Source: Anabaena lutea FACHB-196
GTDB lineage: Bacteria; Cyanobacteriota; Cyanobacteriia; Cyanobacteriales; Nostocaceae
DNA: 42,969 nucleotides
Assembly: GCF_014698305.1 (NCBI RefSeq)
Contig: NZ_JACJST010000036.1
Location: 1 to 42,969 of the forward strand
Direction: 5' to 3'
The notes beneath the pieces were generated by a model that searched no databases, was not told the DNA's origin, and saw only the letters and a list, made by a program, of their open reading frames with translations. Of this stretch, positions 9,736 through 16,801 are shown one piece after another. Made by a program: the position numbers and the translations under genes. Each line of letters starts with the position of its first letter. Positions within the stretch are counted from its first letter, which is position 1.

Positions 9736-9825
9736 CACCGTCTGCAACTTTTTGAAAACCTTGAATTTAGAAGCTAAAAGTTGTCACTCCTGTGAAAGTG
9801 TAAAATTTTGTAACCGATTAGATAA

Positions 9826-9920
9826 GTGATGGGATTTGGACAGACAAACAAATCGAAGGGGTGCTTTAAACCACTTCTGTCAGATTCCAAATCACAAACC
9901 TGATCTGCGGGAAACCAAGC
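9826..9920 (+). promoter_or_regulatory. Structured 5' leader of the symporter gene
   Basis: GATTTGGA (9833-9840) pairs with TCCAAATC (9886-9893), and GTGAT (9826-9830) with ATCAC (9891-9895) extends or competes with it. CAGAT at 9881-9885 can instead pair with ATCTG closer to the start codon. These alternatives just before the ATG look like a regulatory leader. It does not match a riboswitch class that I can name. Confidence 0.3.
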
Positions 9921-11276
9921 ATGGATAAAGTGGCGCTGAAAAAACACCTTTCATGGAAGCATATTCCTTTAGCATTGCAAATAGCGATCGCAATTATCCT
10001 GGCCGTAATCATAGGAAGTTTACTGAGTAGTCAAGCCACAAATAATGCCGACTATATCAACCATTTAGCAATTCCCTGTAACTTAATACTCAAGGCGTTG
10101 CGGGCTTTAGCAACACCACTAATTATGTTAGCCGTACTCCACGCCTTTCTCACCGCTGATATTCCAGGTAGATCCGGTCGTCGTCTAACAGTGCTACTAC
10201 TGACCAATACCACTGTAGCCATTTTCATCGGTCTTCTCGTCGCCAACGTTTTACAACCAGGTTCATGGGGTCGTCTTTCTGCACCCTCTAGCACCGAAGC
10301 ATCTAGCAAAACTCTCGACCCTTGGGGACTAGTTCAGGACATCGTACCAGATTCTATCCTCAAACCTCTGGTTGACAACAATGTCATTCAACTAATTTTT
10401 ATCTCCTTGGCTTTCGGTGTAGTTTTGCGTGCCTTGAAAGCACAACAAATAGCTGAAAGCAAAACATATTACCAGGCAATAGAGGGCGTAATTACAATAT
10501 TATTTGAGGCAGTCATCCGCATCCTGCACTGGATTATAGCTTTAGTGCCATTAGCAGTCTTTGGCATCGTTGCTAAAACCGTTGCCCTTCAAGGCTTTGC
10601 CCCCTTTAAATCCTTAGGAGCATTTATTTTAGCAGTATTGTTAGCTTTAAGTTTACAAGCCTGTTATTACTTGCTGCGAGTGAAATTTGGTTCTTGGGTA
10701 ACTCCCAAAAACTTCTTAGCAGGGGGTTCAGAAGCTTTATTAACAGCTTTTTCCACAGCTTCCTCAACAGCCACAACACCAATTACTTTTGAGGCTTTAC
10801 TATCTAAAATCGGTTTGCGGGAATCTTCTGCTTCTTTGGGGGCGCTAGTTGGTAGTAATTTTAATAATGATGGAACTGCCCTCTATGAAGCAATGTCAGC
10901 GCTATTTATTGCCCAAGTATTAGGTTTACATCTTTCTTTACCACAGCAGTTGATTGTTGTCATCACAGCTATTTTTGCTTCTGTTGGTGCAGCAGGTATA
11001 CCAGAAGCTGGTTTAGTAACAATGACCCTTGTATTTACTTCCGTCGGTCTGCCTACTCAATACATAGCATTGCTAGTGACAGTGGATTGGTTTTTAGATC
11101 GTTGTCGCACTGCTATTAATGTCATGGGCGATATGACTGTTAGCTGCCTACTTGACGGAAAGAAGCCTCTAAATACTCATATCGACACTTACAGCAGGGA
11201 ACAGGTGACCGAAGAGGACGCGGAGAGTCGCCTGTGTCCGACGTTCGACGCAAATGGTTTCAAGCCCCCGACTTGA
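9921..11276 (+). CDS. Dicarboxylate/amino acid:cation symporter (DAACS family)
   Basis: This membrane transporter should take up glutamate, aspartate or C4-dicarboxylates with Na+ or H+. The 451-residue protein has about eight hydrophobic segments. Re-entrant hairpin 1 is marked by the Ser-rich AFSTASSTATTPITFEAL, followed by GSNFNNDGTALYEAM and, in the last helix, DWFLDRCRTAINVMGDM, where the Asp, Arg and Asn residues form the substrate and cation site. The final 20 or so residues (ESRLCPTFDANGFKPPT) are not typical of the family and come from DNA that looks like the end of an IS200/IS605 element, so the original C-terminus was probably replaced. The transport core is complete. Confidence 0.9.
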   Translation: MDKVALKKHLSWKHIPLALQIAIAIILAVIIGSLLSSQATNNADYINHLAIPCNLILKALRALATPLIMLAVLHAFLTADIPGRSGRRLTVLLLTNTTVAIFIGLLVANVLQPGSWGRLSAPSSTEASSKTLDPWGLVQDIVPDSILKPLVDNNVIQLIFISLAFGVVLRALKAQQIAESKTYYQAIEGVITILFEAVIRILHWIIALVPLAVFGIVAKTVALQGFAPFKSLGAFILAVLLALSLQACYYLLRVKFGSWVTPKNFLAGGSEALLTAFSTASSTATTPITFEALLSKIGLRESSASLGALVGSNFNNDGTALYEAMSALFIAQVLGLHLSLPQQLIVVITAIFASVGAAGIPEAGLVTMTLVFTSVGLPTQYIALLVTVDWFLDRCRTAINVMGDMTVSCLLDGKKPLNTHIDTYSREQVTEEDAESRLCPTFDANGFKPPT

Positions 11277-11345
11277 GTCGTGGAGGAGAAAAAAGACATT
11301 CCTTGCTGGAATCCCCTGGCTTTAGACATGGGGTGTCCCCGTGTC
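11258..11345 (+). mobile_element. IS200/IS605-like right-end remnant
   Basis: Two hairpins follow each other: CGAC (11269-11272)/GTCG (11277-11280), with CC/GG extending it, and CCCC (11313-11316)/GGGG (11330-11333) with TG/CA inside. The sequence ends in GGGGTGTC. This arrangement resembles the 3' end of TnpB-bearing IS200/IS605 elements, where the right end overlaps the guide (omega/re) RNA. No transposase gene remains nearby. The symporter stop codon lies inside the first hairpin. The identification rests on pattern memory. The rest of the gap to 11491 contains no gene I can support. Confidence 0.45.
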
Positions 11346-11491
11346 TTCTTCAAAGGTGACTCTTGACAGAGTTGAAAGGCTATTTGTGTTTTTGCGTCTG
11401 TCCATTTGTATCAACCTTATAAATGATAAACACTGTCTGTGCGTCCCCTACTCCCCGCGTTCTTTAACTTTTACCTGAAATTGCAAATTTT

Positions 11492-12697
11492 ATGGATTCC
11501 CATCCCGCACTGTGTCAAGCTATAGCCAATCGCATTGTCACCAATCCTCAGAAACGAATTACCTTTGCTGAATACATGGATATGGTGTTATATCACCCCG
11601 AATATGGCTACTATTCCAGTGATACAGTCAAAATCGGGTTTCAAGGTGGTGATTTTTTCACATCTTCCAGTCTTGGGAATGATTTTGGCGAATTACTGGC
11701 TGTGCAGTTTTTCCAGATGTGGCAGATTTTAGGGCAACCAACGCCTTTTTCTTTAGTGGAAATGGGAGCAGGTTTTGGTATTTTGGCATCTCACATTCTC
11801 AATTACCTAAAATTACAGCACCCAGATTTTTTTACCGTACTCGAATACATCATTATTGAGAAATCGCCAAGTTTAAGGCAAGAACAGCAGCAAAGGTTAC
11901 AAGACCAAAATGTTCGTTGGTGCAATTTGGAAGAAATAGCTCCCAACTCAATTATTGGTTGCTTTTTTTCTAATGAATTAGTAGATGCTTTTCCCGTTCA
12001 TCAATTCACTCTAGAAGCAGGAGAATTGCGGGAAATTTATGTGACTACGTCGCAGAACCTAACCCCCGAAACCCCTTCCCTGTTAGGGGAGAAGTCAAAT
12101 ATTGAATTTATTGAAGTATTAGGTGAACCATCTACGCCGCAGTTAGCAGCATATTTTGATTTGGTGGAAATTGAATTAAGCCAAAGTACTTATGCAGATG
12201 GTTATCGCAGTGAAATTAATTTAGCTGCTCTTGATTGGTTGAGTATAGTGGCAGACTGCTTGCAACGCGGGTATGTGTTAACAATTGATTATGGCTACCC
12301 TTCCAGCCGTTATTATAACCCCAGGCGATCGCAAGGAACATTACAGTGCTACTACCATCATCGTCATCATGATAACCCTTACATCAATATTGGGCGACAA
12401 GATATCACCGCTCATGTTGATTTTACAGCTTTAGAATCTTGGGGTAAAAAGTGCGGTTTAAATTCAGTTGGTTGGACACAGCAAGGTTTATTTTTGATGG
12501 CGTTGGGTTTAGGTGAACGACTAGCCACCCTTTCATCTCAAAACCAACCTCTATCACAAGTGCTAAACCGACGGGAAGCATTACACCAACTAATTTCACC
12601 CACGGGACTGGGCAGTTTTGGAGTTCTAGTTCAAAGCAAGGAATTAACGGCAAAACAAGCCTTGCAATGCTTGAAGGGATTAACCATACCAGGGTAG
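11492..12697 (+). CDS. MidA/NDUFAF7-family SAM-dependent methyltransferase
   Basis: A 401-residue class I methyltransferase of the DUF185 family. Its mitochondrial homologue NDUFAF7 symmetrically dimethylates an arginine on the 49-kDa subunit of complex I (NDUFS2), whose cyanobacterial equivalent is NdhH. GDFFTSSSLGNDFGELLA (53-70), the SAM loop LVEMGAGFGILAS (88-100) and FFSNELVDAFPVHQF are family signatures; LTIDYGYPS and QDITAHVDFTAL follow in the second half. A target on NdhH is a reasonable guess, and ndhH lies 2.8 kb upstream, but this is not shown in cyanobacteria by the sequence. The gene is monocistronic by layout. Confidence 0.85.
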   Translation: MDSHPALCQAIANRIVTNPQKRITFAEYMDMVLYHPEYGYYSSDTVKIGFQGGDFFTSSSLGNDFGELLAVQFFQMWQILGQPTPFSLVEMGAGFGILASHILNYLKLQHPDFFTVLEYIIIEKSPSLRQEQQQRLQDQNVRWCNLEEIAPNSIIGCFFSNELVDAFPVHQFTLEAGELREIYVTTSQNLTPETPSLLGEKSNIEFIEVLGEPSTPQLAAYFDLVEIELSQSTYADGYRSEINLAALDWLSIVADCLQRGYVLTIDYGYPSSRYYNPRRSQGTLQCYYHHRHHDNPYINIGRQDITAHVDFTALESWGKKCGLNSVGWTQQGLFLMALGLGERLATLSSQNQPLSQVLNRREALHQLISPTGLGSFGVLVQSKELTAKQALQCLKGLTIPG

Positions 12698-12806
12698 AGG
12701 TTAAGGTAAAAGGTTAAAACTCTATTTAAGAATCCTGTATTAGTCTTTATTAGACTAGCATAACAGTGATTACCTTCAACTCTCAAACCTTAATTTAGTA
12801 ATAACT

Positions 12807-12902
12807 ATGACTGCTCACGACCTACTTGTGCTAGTAACTCTACTTAGTCCCGGACTCCTGCTTTCAATTATAATCATGGCTACTTTTGCCGCAGGTGGCT
12901 GA
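12807..12902 (+). CDS. 31-residue single-span membrane peptide (candidate small ORF)
   Basis: An ATG at 12807 opens a 31-codon frame, MTAHDLLVLVTLLSPGLL followed by LSIIIMATFAAGG, ending in TGA. Residues 6-29 form one strongly hydrophobic segment with a Pro-Gly in the middle, and the N-terminus is short and polar. This is the size and shape of the small subunits of photosystems, cytochrome b6f and NDH-1, but it matches none that I recall (PetG, PetL, PetN, PsaM, PsbX, PsbY, NdhP or NdhQ). There is no strong ribosome-binding site. The codons are well-formed and the frame sits in an otherwise empty 325-bp gap. Confidence 0.5.
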   Translation: MTAHDLLVLVTLLSPGLLLSIIIMATFAAGG

Positions 12903-13022
12903 TGTCTGGAACATGAAAAGATGGGGAAATGGCGCGAATAAATAATTAAATAATTACTTACTTCCCGGTTCCCATTCCCCAATGACCAATGACTAATGAC
13001 CAATGACAAAGGAACGTAAAAC

Positions 13023-13901
13023 ATGAAGGTTGCATTTCTGGGAACTGGATTGATGGGACTACCGATGGCTCAAAGGTTATTAGCCGCAAATGTAGAGCTA
13101 GTGGCCTACAACCGCACCCCAGAAAAATTAGCACCACTACAAGCAGCAGGGGCAGAAATTGTCACAAAACCACGTCAAGCAATTCGCTCTGCTGATTGTA
13201 TAGTTCTTATGCTATCTAATGCCGCAGCTATTTATCATGTCTTGCTCACAGATACTTCTTGGCACACTTTATCAGGGCGCAGTGTCATCCAAATGGGGAC
13301 GCTGACTCCTCCAGAAAGCCAAGAAATCAGAGATGCAGTAGTTGCAGCAGGTGGTGAATATATAGAAGCGCCCGTACTCGGTAGCATCCCGGAAGCTGAA
13401 ACGGGTAAGTTAATTGTGATGGTAGGTGCGGAACCAGAACAATATCAACGTCACGTCAATTTACTTCAACATTTTGGACCAGAACCATTACACATCGGTC
13501 CTGTGGGATCTGCCTCAGCCCTGACACTGGCACTAAATCAACTCATTGCTTCCCTCACTACTAGCTTTGCTCTCAGTTTGGCTTTTGTCCAGATGCAAGG
13601 CATTGATATAGACTTGTTTATGCGAATCCTGCGCGATAGTAAACTGTACGCGCCTACCTTTGATCAAAACCTGAAACGGATGTTAGATGGCAATTACACT
13701 AAAGCGAATTTGCCCACAAAACAATTGATCAAAGAAATAGATTTATTTATCTCTGAAGCTAAATCCCTTGGTTTGAATCTCAGCAGTATTGAGGGTGTAA
13801 GGCATATCTTACAGTCAGCAATGAAAATGTCATATCCAGAAGATGATTACTCTTCCGTCTTTCCCGCAATTCGGGAATGGGGTGAAGTTAGTGGTGGGTG
13901 A
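13023..13901 (+). CDS. Beta-hydroxyacid dehydrogenase family protein with altered catalytic Lys
   Basis: This 292-residue protein belongs to the 3-hydroxyisobutyrate dehydrogenase/glyoxylate reductase group, which reduces short aldehydo- or keto-acids with NAD(P)H. The Rossmann motif GTGLMG is at residues 7-12, followed by NRTPEK after the second strand, which suggests NADPH preference. EAPVLGSIPEAETGKL (about 115-130) is the substrate-binding segment. In the family the catalytic Lys stands four residues before a conserved Asn; here that position is Thr168 (ACA codon) with Asn172 intact. The enzyme may therefore be inactive or altered. AAAGGAAC lies about 8 nt before the ATG. Repeats of AATGACCAATGACTA type precede it at about 12980-13010. 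Confidence 0.85.
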   Translation: MKVAFLGTGLMGLPMAQRLLAANVELVAYNRTPEKLAPLQAAGAEIVTKPRQAIRSADCIVLMLSNAAAIYHVLLTDTSWHTLSGRSVIQMGTLTPPESQEIRDAVVAAGGEYIEAPVLGSIPEAETGKLIVMVGAEPEQYQRHVNLLQHFGPEPLHIGPVGSASALTLALNQLIASLTTSFALSLAFVQMQGIDIDLFMRILRDSKLYAPTFDQNLKRMLDGNYTKANLPTKQLIKEIDLFISEAKSLGLNLSSIEGVRHILQSAMKMSYPEDDYSSVFPAIREWGEVSGG

Positions 13902-13903
13902 TT

Positions 13904-13938
13904 GAAGGCAGAAGGCAGAAGGCAGAAGGCAGAAGGCA
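13904..13938. repeat. Heptamer tandem repeat (GAAGGCA)x5
   Basis: Five exact copies of GAAGGCA follow directly after the dehydrogenase stop codon. Short tandemly repeated heptamers of this kind are characteristic of heterocystous cyanobacteria. Confidence 0.95.
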
Positions 13939-13989
13939 GGTAATAAAAATCAGTAGAAGTTATTCTCCCCCTCTGCCCCCCTGCTCCTC

Positions 13990-14523
13990 TTAAAATGGAA
14001 TGTCGTCGGGATCGGGTTCGGCTTCTGTGACGGGCTGATAGGATTGACGTTCAAAATTTGCCGGTTGATAGGTGGGTTCGGGGGTGATTGGCTGGGGTAC
14101 TGTACCTGTAAAAGTTGTCGCTGGGGTTGGTGCTGGCTGGGTTGATTGGTATGTTTCTGGAGGACGCTGTGCTGGTGGTGCTACAGTCGCCACTGGTTGT
14201 GGACTCGGATTCGGATTCATACTTTTGCCGATAGCATGAATACGTTGTACTGTCAACTCAGCACGTTTTTCTTTGAAACCTTCGGGACGGTCAAAAGTAT
14301 TCATCCCTAAGCGCCCTTCGATGATCACGCGATCGCCTGATTGGTAAGTTTGATGAATTTCTTTTGCTAAATTACCCCAGCCGACAACTTTCAAAGGGTG
14401 TGAAGGGTCATCTGGTCGCACTCCCGGAACATGAACGATCATTTCCGTAACTTCTAACCCATCGGGTGTGTGACGCAGTTGGGGCGCGTCATAAATTTCT
14501 GCCATTAAAATACAACTGTTCAT
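13990..14523 (-). CDS. ssb: Single-stranded DNA-binding protein
   Basis: An SSB of about 177 residues that coats single-stranded DNA in replication and repair. The start I prefer is the ATG at 14523 (MNSCILMAEIYDAPQLR), as in other cyanobacterial SSBs; an upstream ATG at 14547 would add eight residues. The OB fold covers about the first 100 residues (VTEMIVHV, LKVVGWGNLAKEI, VIIEGRLGMNTF). A Pro/Thr/Gln-rich linker follows, then the acidic tip DPDDIPF that recruits partner proteins. Cyanobacteria often have more than one SSB; this one lies next to a decayed mobile gene, so it could be the accessory copy. Confidence 0.92.
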   Translation of the reverse strand: MNSCILMAEIYDAPQLRHTPDGLEVTEMIVHVPGVRPDDPSHPLKVVGWGNLAKEIHQTYQSGDRVIIEGRLGMNTFDRPEGFKEKRAELTVQRIHAIGKSMNPNPSPQPVATVAPPAQRPPETYQSTQPAPTPATTFTGTVPQPITPEPTYQPANFERQSYQPVTEAEPDPDDIPF

Positions 14524-14579
14524 TTTGTTTTCCGCGAGATACCCCATGTTCAGCGAAGCAACATGAGGAGGGATAGCGT

Positions 14580-14614
14580 GTTTAATTTAATGGTTCGATG
14601 CCATTAAATTAAAC
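14580..14614. terminator. Perfect 14-bp inverted repeat between ssb and the IscB remnant
   Basis: GTTTAATTTAATGG (14580-14593) and CCATTAAATTAAAC (14601-14614) flank a 7-nt loop. The hairpin contains the stop codon of the minus-strand IscB remnant. A second hairpin with CATGTT/AACATG arms lies at about 14546-14565, in the ssb 5' region. They could terminate transcription of the remnant or be the outer end of the inserted element. Confidence 0.45.
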
Positions 14615-14928
14615 ATTTTCCGAGTTGACAACACGATTAATCCCGTGTTTCGCTGTATCAATCGGACTTTCTTAGCTGTACATTGCCCAAACCTTTTCCA
14701 GTTACAATCACTAACTGAAACGTGTTTTTCTGTGTCGCCGCTTACCCAACCAAAAAATGATTTCTTTTGAGTCTGAATATCAGATGGTTCGGCTATTAAT
14801 TGAACATAAAAAATACCTAGTTTGTTAAATTTGCCAATTGCAATACCAGATTTAATCCAACGTCTAGCGCGACTTGGCTTTGTTGGCATTAACGGAATAT
14901 TTTTTGCTGCAATCACAGGTACTCGCAT
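14587..14928 (-). pseudogene. Truncated IscB-like RRXRR protein
   Basis: From the ATG at 14928 the frame reads MRVPVIAAKNIPLMPTKPSR, then ARRWIKSGIAIGKFNKLG and FYVQLIAEPSDIQTQ. This is the RRXRR domain that opens IscB, the RNA-guided nuclease ancestor of Cas9. In full-length proteins a RuvC domain (GIDPG...) comes next, with HNH in true IscB. Here the frame jumps straight to FFGWVSGDTEKHVSVSDCNW and KVRLIQRNTGLIVLSTRK, which resembles the C-terminus of cyanobacterial RRXRR proteins. The nuclease domains, roughly 250 or more residues, are gone. A longer frame opening at 15051 has 41 extra codons that do not belong to the family. Confidence 0.7.
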
Positions 14929-15195
14929 AAAGAGATAATCCTTGGAGTAAGCGAAAAACGCGGTCTTGGGCTTTGCCCAAGTGGAGCGATTTTCCCAGAC
15001 AAGTTTAAGTCCCCTCGCCCAATCAATCCAGAATGTCTTGTCTTTAAACAACGACTGAACAAACAGTCTTGCAGATAATCCAAACTGGGGAAGTATTTGG
15101 AAGTGCGTATCAGGATTGATCTCAGTGGGCTAGTCAAACACGTAAGATTTGTTTCTTACAAGCCCCATCCCTCTTCAGGGTGGGGTTATTGACAT
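14929..15195 (-). ncRNA. Possible omega RNA and left end of the decayed IscB element
   Basis: IscB guide RNAs are made from the DNA just upstream of the gene. Here, read on the minus strand, the 267 bp upstream begin with a strong hairpin (CCCCA/TGGGG plus CCCT/AGGG, about 15163-15185 on plus) next to TGTCAATAA, as at an IS200/IS605-type end. Next comes GTAAGA/TCTTAC (about 15142-15159) and, close to the gene, a perfect 7-bp hairpin CTTGGGC/GCCCAAG (about 14965-14981). No long reading frame is needed to explain it. I infer an omega RNA region; expression is unknown. Confidence 0.45.
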
Positions 15196-15424
15196 ATTTC
15201 TCCTCATCAGTCAAACTTTACAATATTTCCACATCATAGATTTATCTATGGGGTTACTTAAGGATTTAGCACTTCTAAACTTTATAGCAGGAGATTAAAA
15301 CCACATTTGATCACAAAAGTCAAGTGAGAACTTTGAACAACTATAAACAGCTGTTCATGAACTGCACCTGACTGAAACGAGCATTTTATTCTGCATTGAG
15401 TAGTACTAATTTACCATTAAAAGA
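15196..15424. other. Intergenic, no gene seen
   Basis: About 230 bp between the IscB-element end and the FAD monooxygenase stop codon. I see no reading frame, tRNA or strong hairpin. ATAGATTTATCTAT near 15235-15248 is a weak palindrome. Confidence 0.4.
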
Positions 15425-16639
15425 TTAAATCTGGACATGAACTGGAAAAACACCTAGAGCAATTAACCTTGCCGGCAGGTCACGTAAGATAGGTAAACGC
15501 AGCAGCCAAGGCGGTTGAAATGTTTGATTTTCCGTAAGAATGGGGGTAAAAATCTGTTTTTGAATTAAATTTTGAAAAGCTTGAATCAGACGTGTTGGTA
15601 ACTCTCGACGCTGCTGTACTTGGGCTAAATCGCTGACTTCTACATAACGTTGCTTGAGTGATTTACTGAGGACATTGGCAGTCACCACAGCATCTTGAAT
15701 TGCGTAGTTTATGCCTACACCACCTACAGGGGACATGACATGGGCAGCATCACCGATGAGTAGCAGTCCGGGAAGATACCAGCGTTGAACACGGCTAGAC
15801 TCTACTGAGAGAAAAGCTACCTGTGACCAATCTTGTAAATTTTGGATACGATTATTTAGTTCTGGGATTATCTCCACAATAGACTTTCTCAACGCCTCTA
15901 AACCAGCGGTACGCAGTTGTTGATAACCACCTTTAGGAATAACATAGGCGATTTGCCATTCTTCACCACGATTTAGCATAACGACAATGTGACCAGCAGC
16001 AAAGCGCCCCATTCCTCCCGCAATTTCTTCTGACTGACGGGGAAGACGAAACCAAAGCACATCCATTGGTGATGAAGTTTCAATTGACTCAAAGCCGCCT
16101 AATTGCCTTAAGCGTGAGTGTCGTCCATCTGCACCAATTGTAAGTATGGCTCGGACTTCATGCCAGCCACCTTGTCCACGATAACGCACACCTTGAATTA
16201 CACCATTTTCTGCAATTAGTTCTTGGACATTTGCTCCCATGACTAAGTGAAAATTAGGGTATTTTTGGGCTTCTTGGGTGATGAACTCCAAGAATTTTAC
16301 TTGGGGAAGCATCATGATATAAGGGTAGCGGGTTTTCAGGCGGCTAAAATCTGCTAAAGTCACAGTATCTTGGGGAGTTTGTATCTGAAGGCGGTGCATT
16401 TTCGTGTGAGGTAGTTGTAAAATGCGATCGCTCAAACCCAACTCTTCCATAATCTGCATTACCGACGGGTGAATAGTATCACCTCGAAAATCCCGGTCAA
16501 AATCCTTGTGTGCTTCTAACAGCATCACAGAAATCCCCTGACGCGCTAACAGCAGAGAAAGTACAGCCCCCGCCGGTCCACCACCAACAATGCAACAATC
16601 AGTAGTTATTACGTCTACGATCTCGTGAGCATCATTCAT
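15425..16639 (-). CDS. FAD-dependent monooxygenase-like oxidoreductase
   Basis: A 404-residue flavoprotein of the PHBH/UbiH fold (FAD_binding_3). The dinucleotide-binding motif VGGGPAGAVLSLLLARQG is at residues 18-35 with the ribose-binding LLE soon after, and the second FAD motif LLIGDAAHVMSPVGGVGINY lies near 295-314. FRGDTIHPSVMQIMEELGL after the first motif is typical of the aromatic hydroxylase branch. Such enzymes hydroxylate phenolic or polyketide substrates with NAD(P)H and O2; the substrate here is unknown. No biosynthetic neighbours are present. The start has AGGAGG (about 16652 on plus, complement) just upstream. Confidence 0.85.
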   Translation of the reverse strand: MNDAHEIVDVITTDCCIVGGGPAGAVLSLLLARQGISVMLLEAHKDFDRDFRGDTIHPSVMQIMEELGLSDRILQLPHTKMHRLQIQTPQDTVTLADFSRLKTRYPYIMMLPQVKFLEFITQEAQKYPNFHLVMGANVQELIAENGVIQGVRYRGQGGWHEVRAILTIGADGRHSRLRQLGGFESIETSSPMDVLWFRLPRQSEEIAGGMGRFAAGHIVVMLNRGEEWQIAYVIPKGGYQQLRTAGLEALRKSIVEIIPELNNRIQNLQDWSQVAFLSVESSRVQRWYLPGLLLIGDAAHVMSPVGGVGINYAIQDAVVTANVLSKSLKQRYVEVSDLAQVQQRRELPTRLIQAFQNLIQKQIFTPILTENQTFQPPWLLRLPILRDLPARLIALGVFPVHVQI

Positions 16640-16801
16640 AAAACCTCCTGAAAACTAAGGAGGGAAACTTCCAATTATACCTTGTCACAATAATTTTAAT
16701 AAATTAGACCTTGGCATCTGGAGCATGAGATAAAAACCTAATCATCTCCACCTAACATATAAAATTAAAGCAAAAGACAAATCTGAACAAAATCACACTC
16801 C

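Noticed and set aside
12815-13024. 69-codon minus-strand frame
   Set aside because: Overlaps AATGACCAATGACT-type repeats and opposes the better small membrane peptide frame.
13904-13938. Tandem repeats as a possible CRISPR
   Set aside because: Heptamers without spacers; this is a short tandem repeat.
14913-15137. 74-codon minus-strand frame upstream of the IscB remnant
   Set aside because: Lies within the structured region proposed as omega RNA; no protein resemblance.
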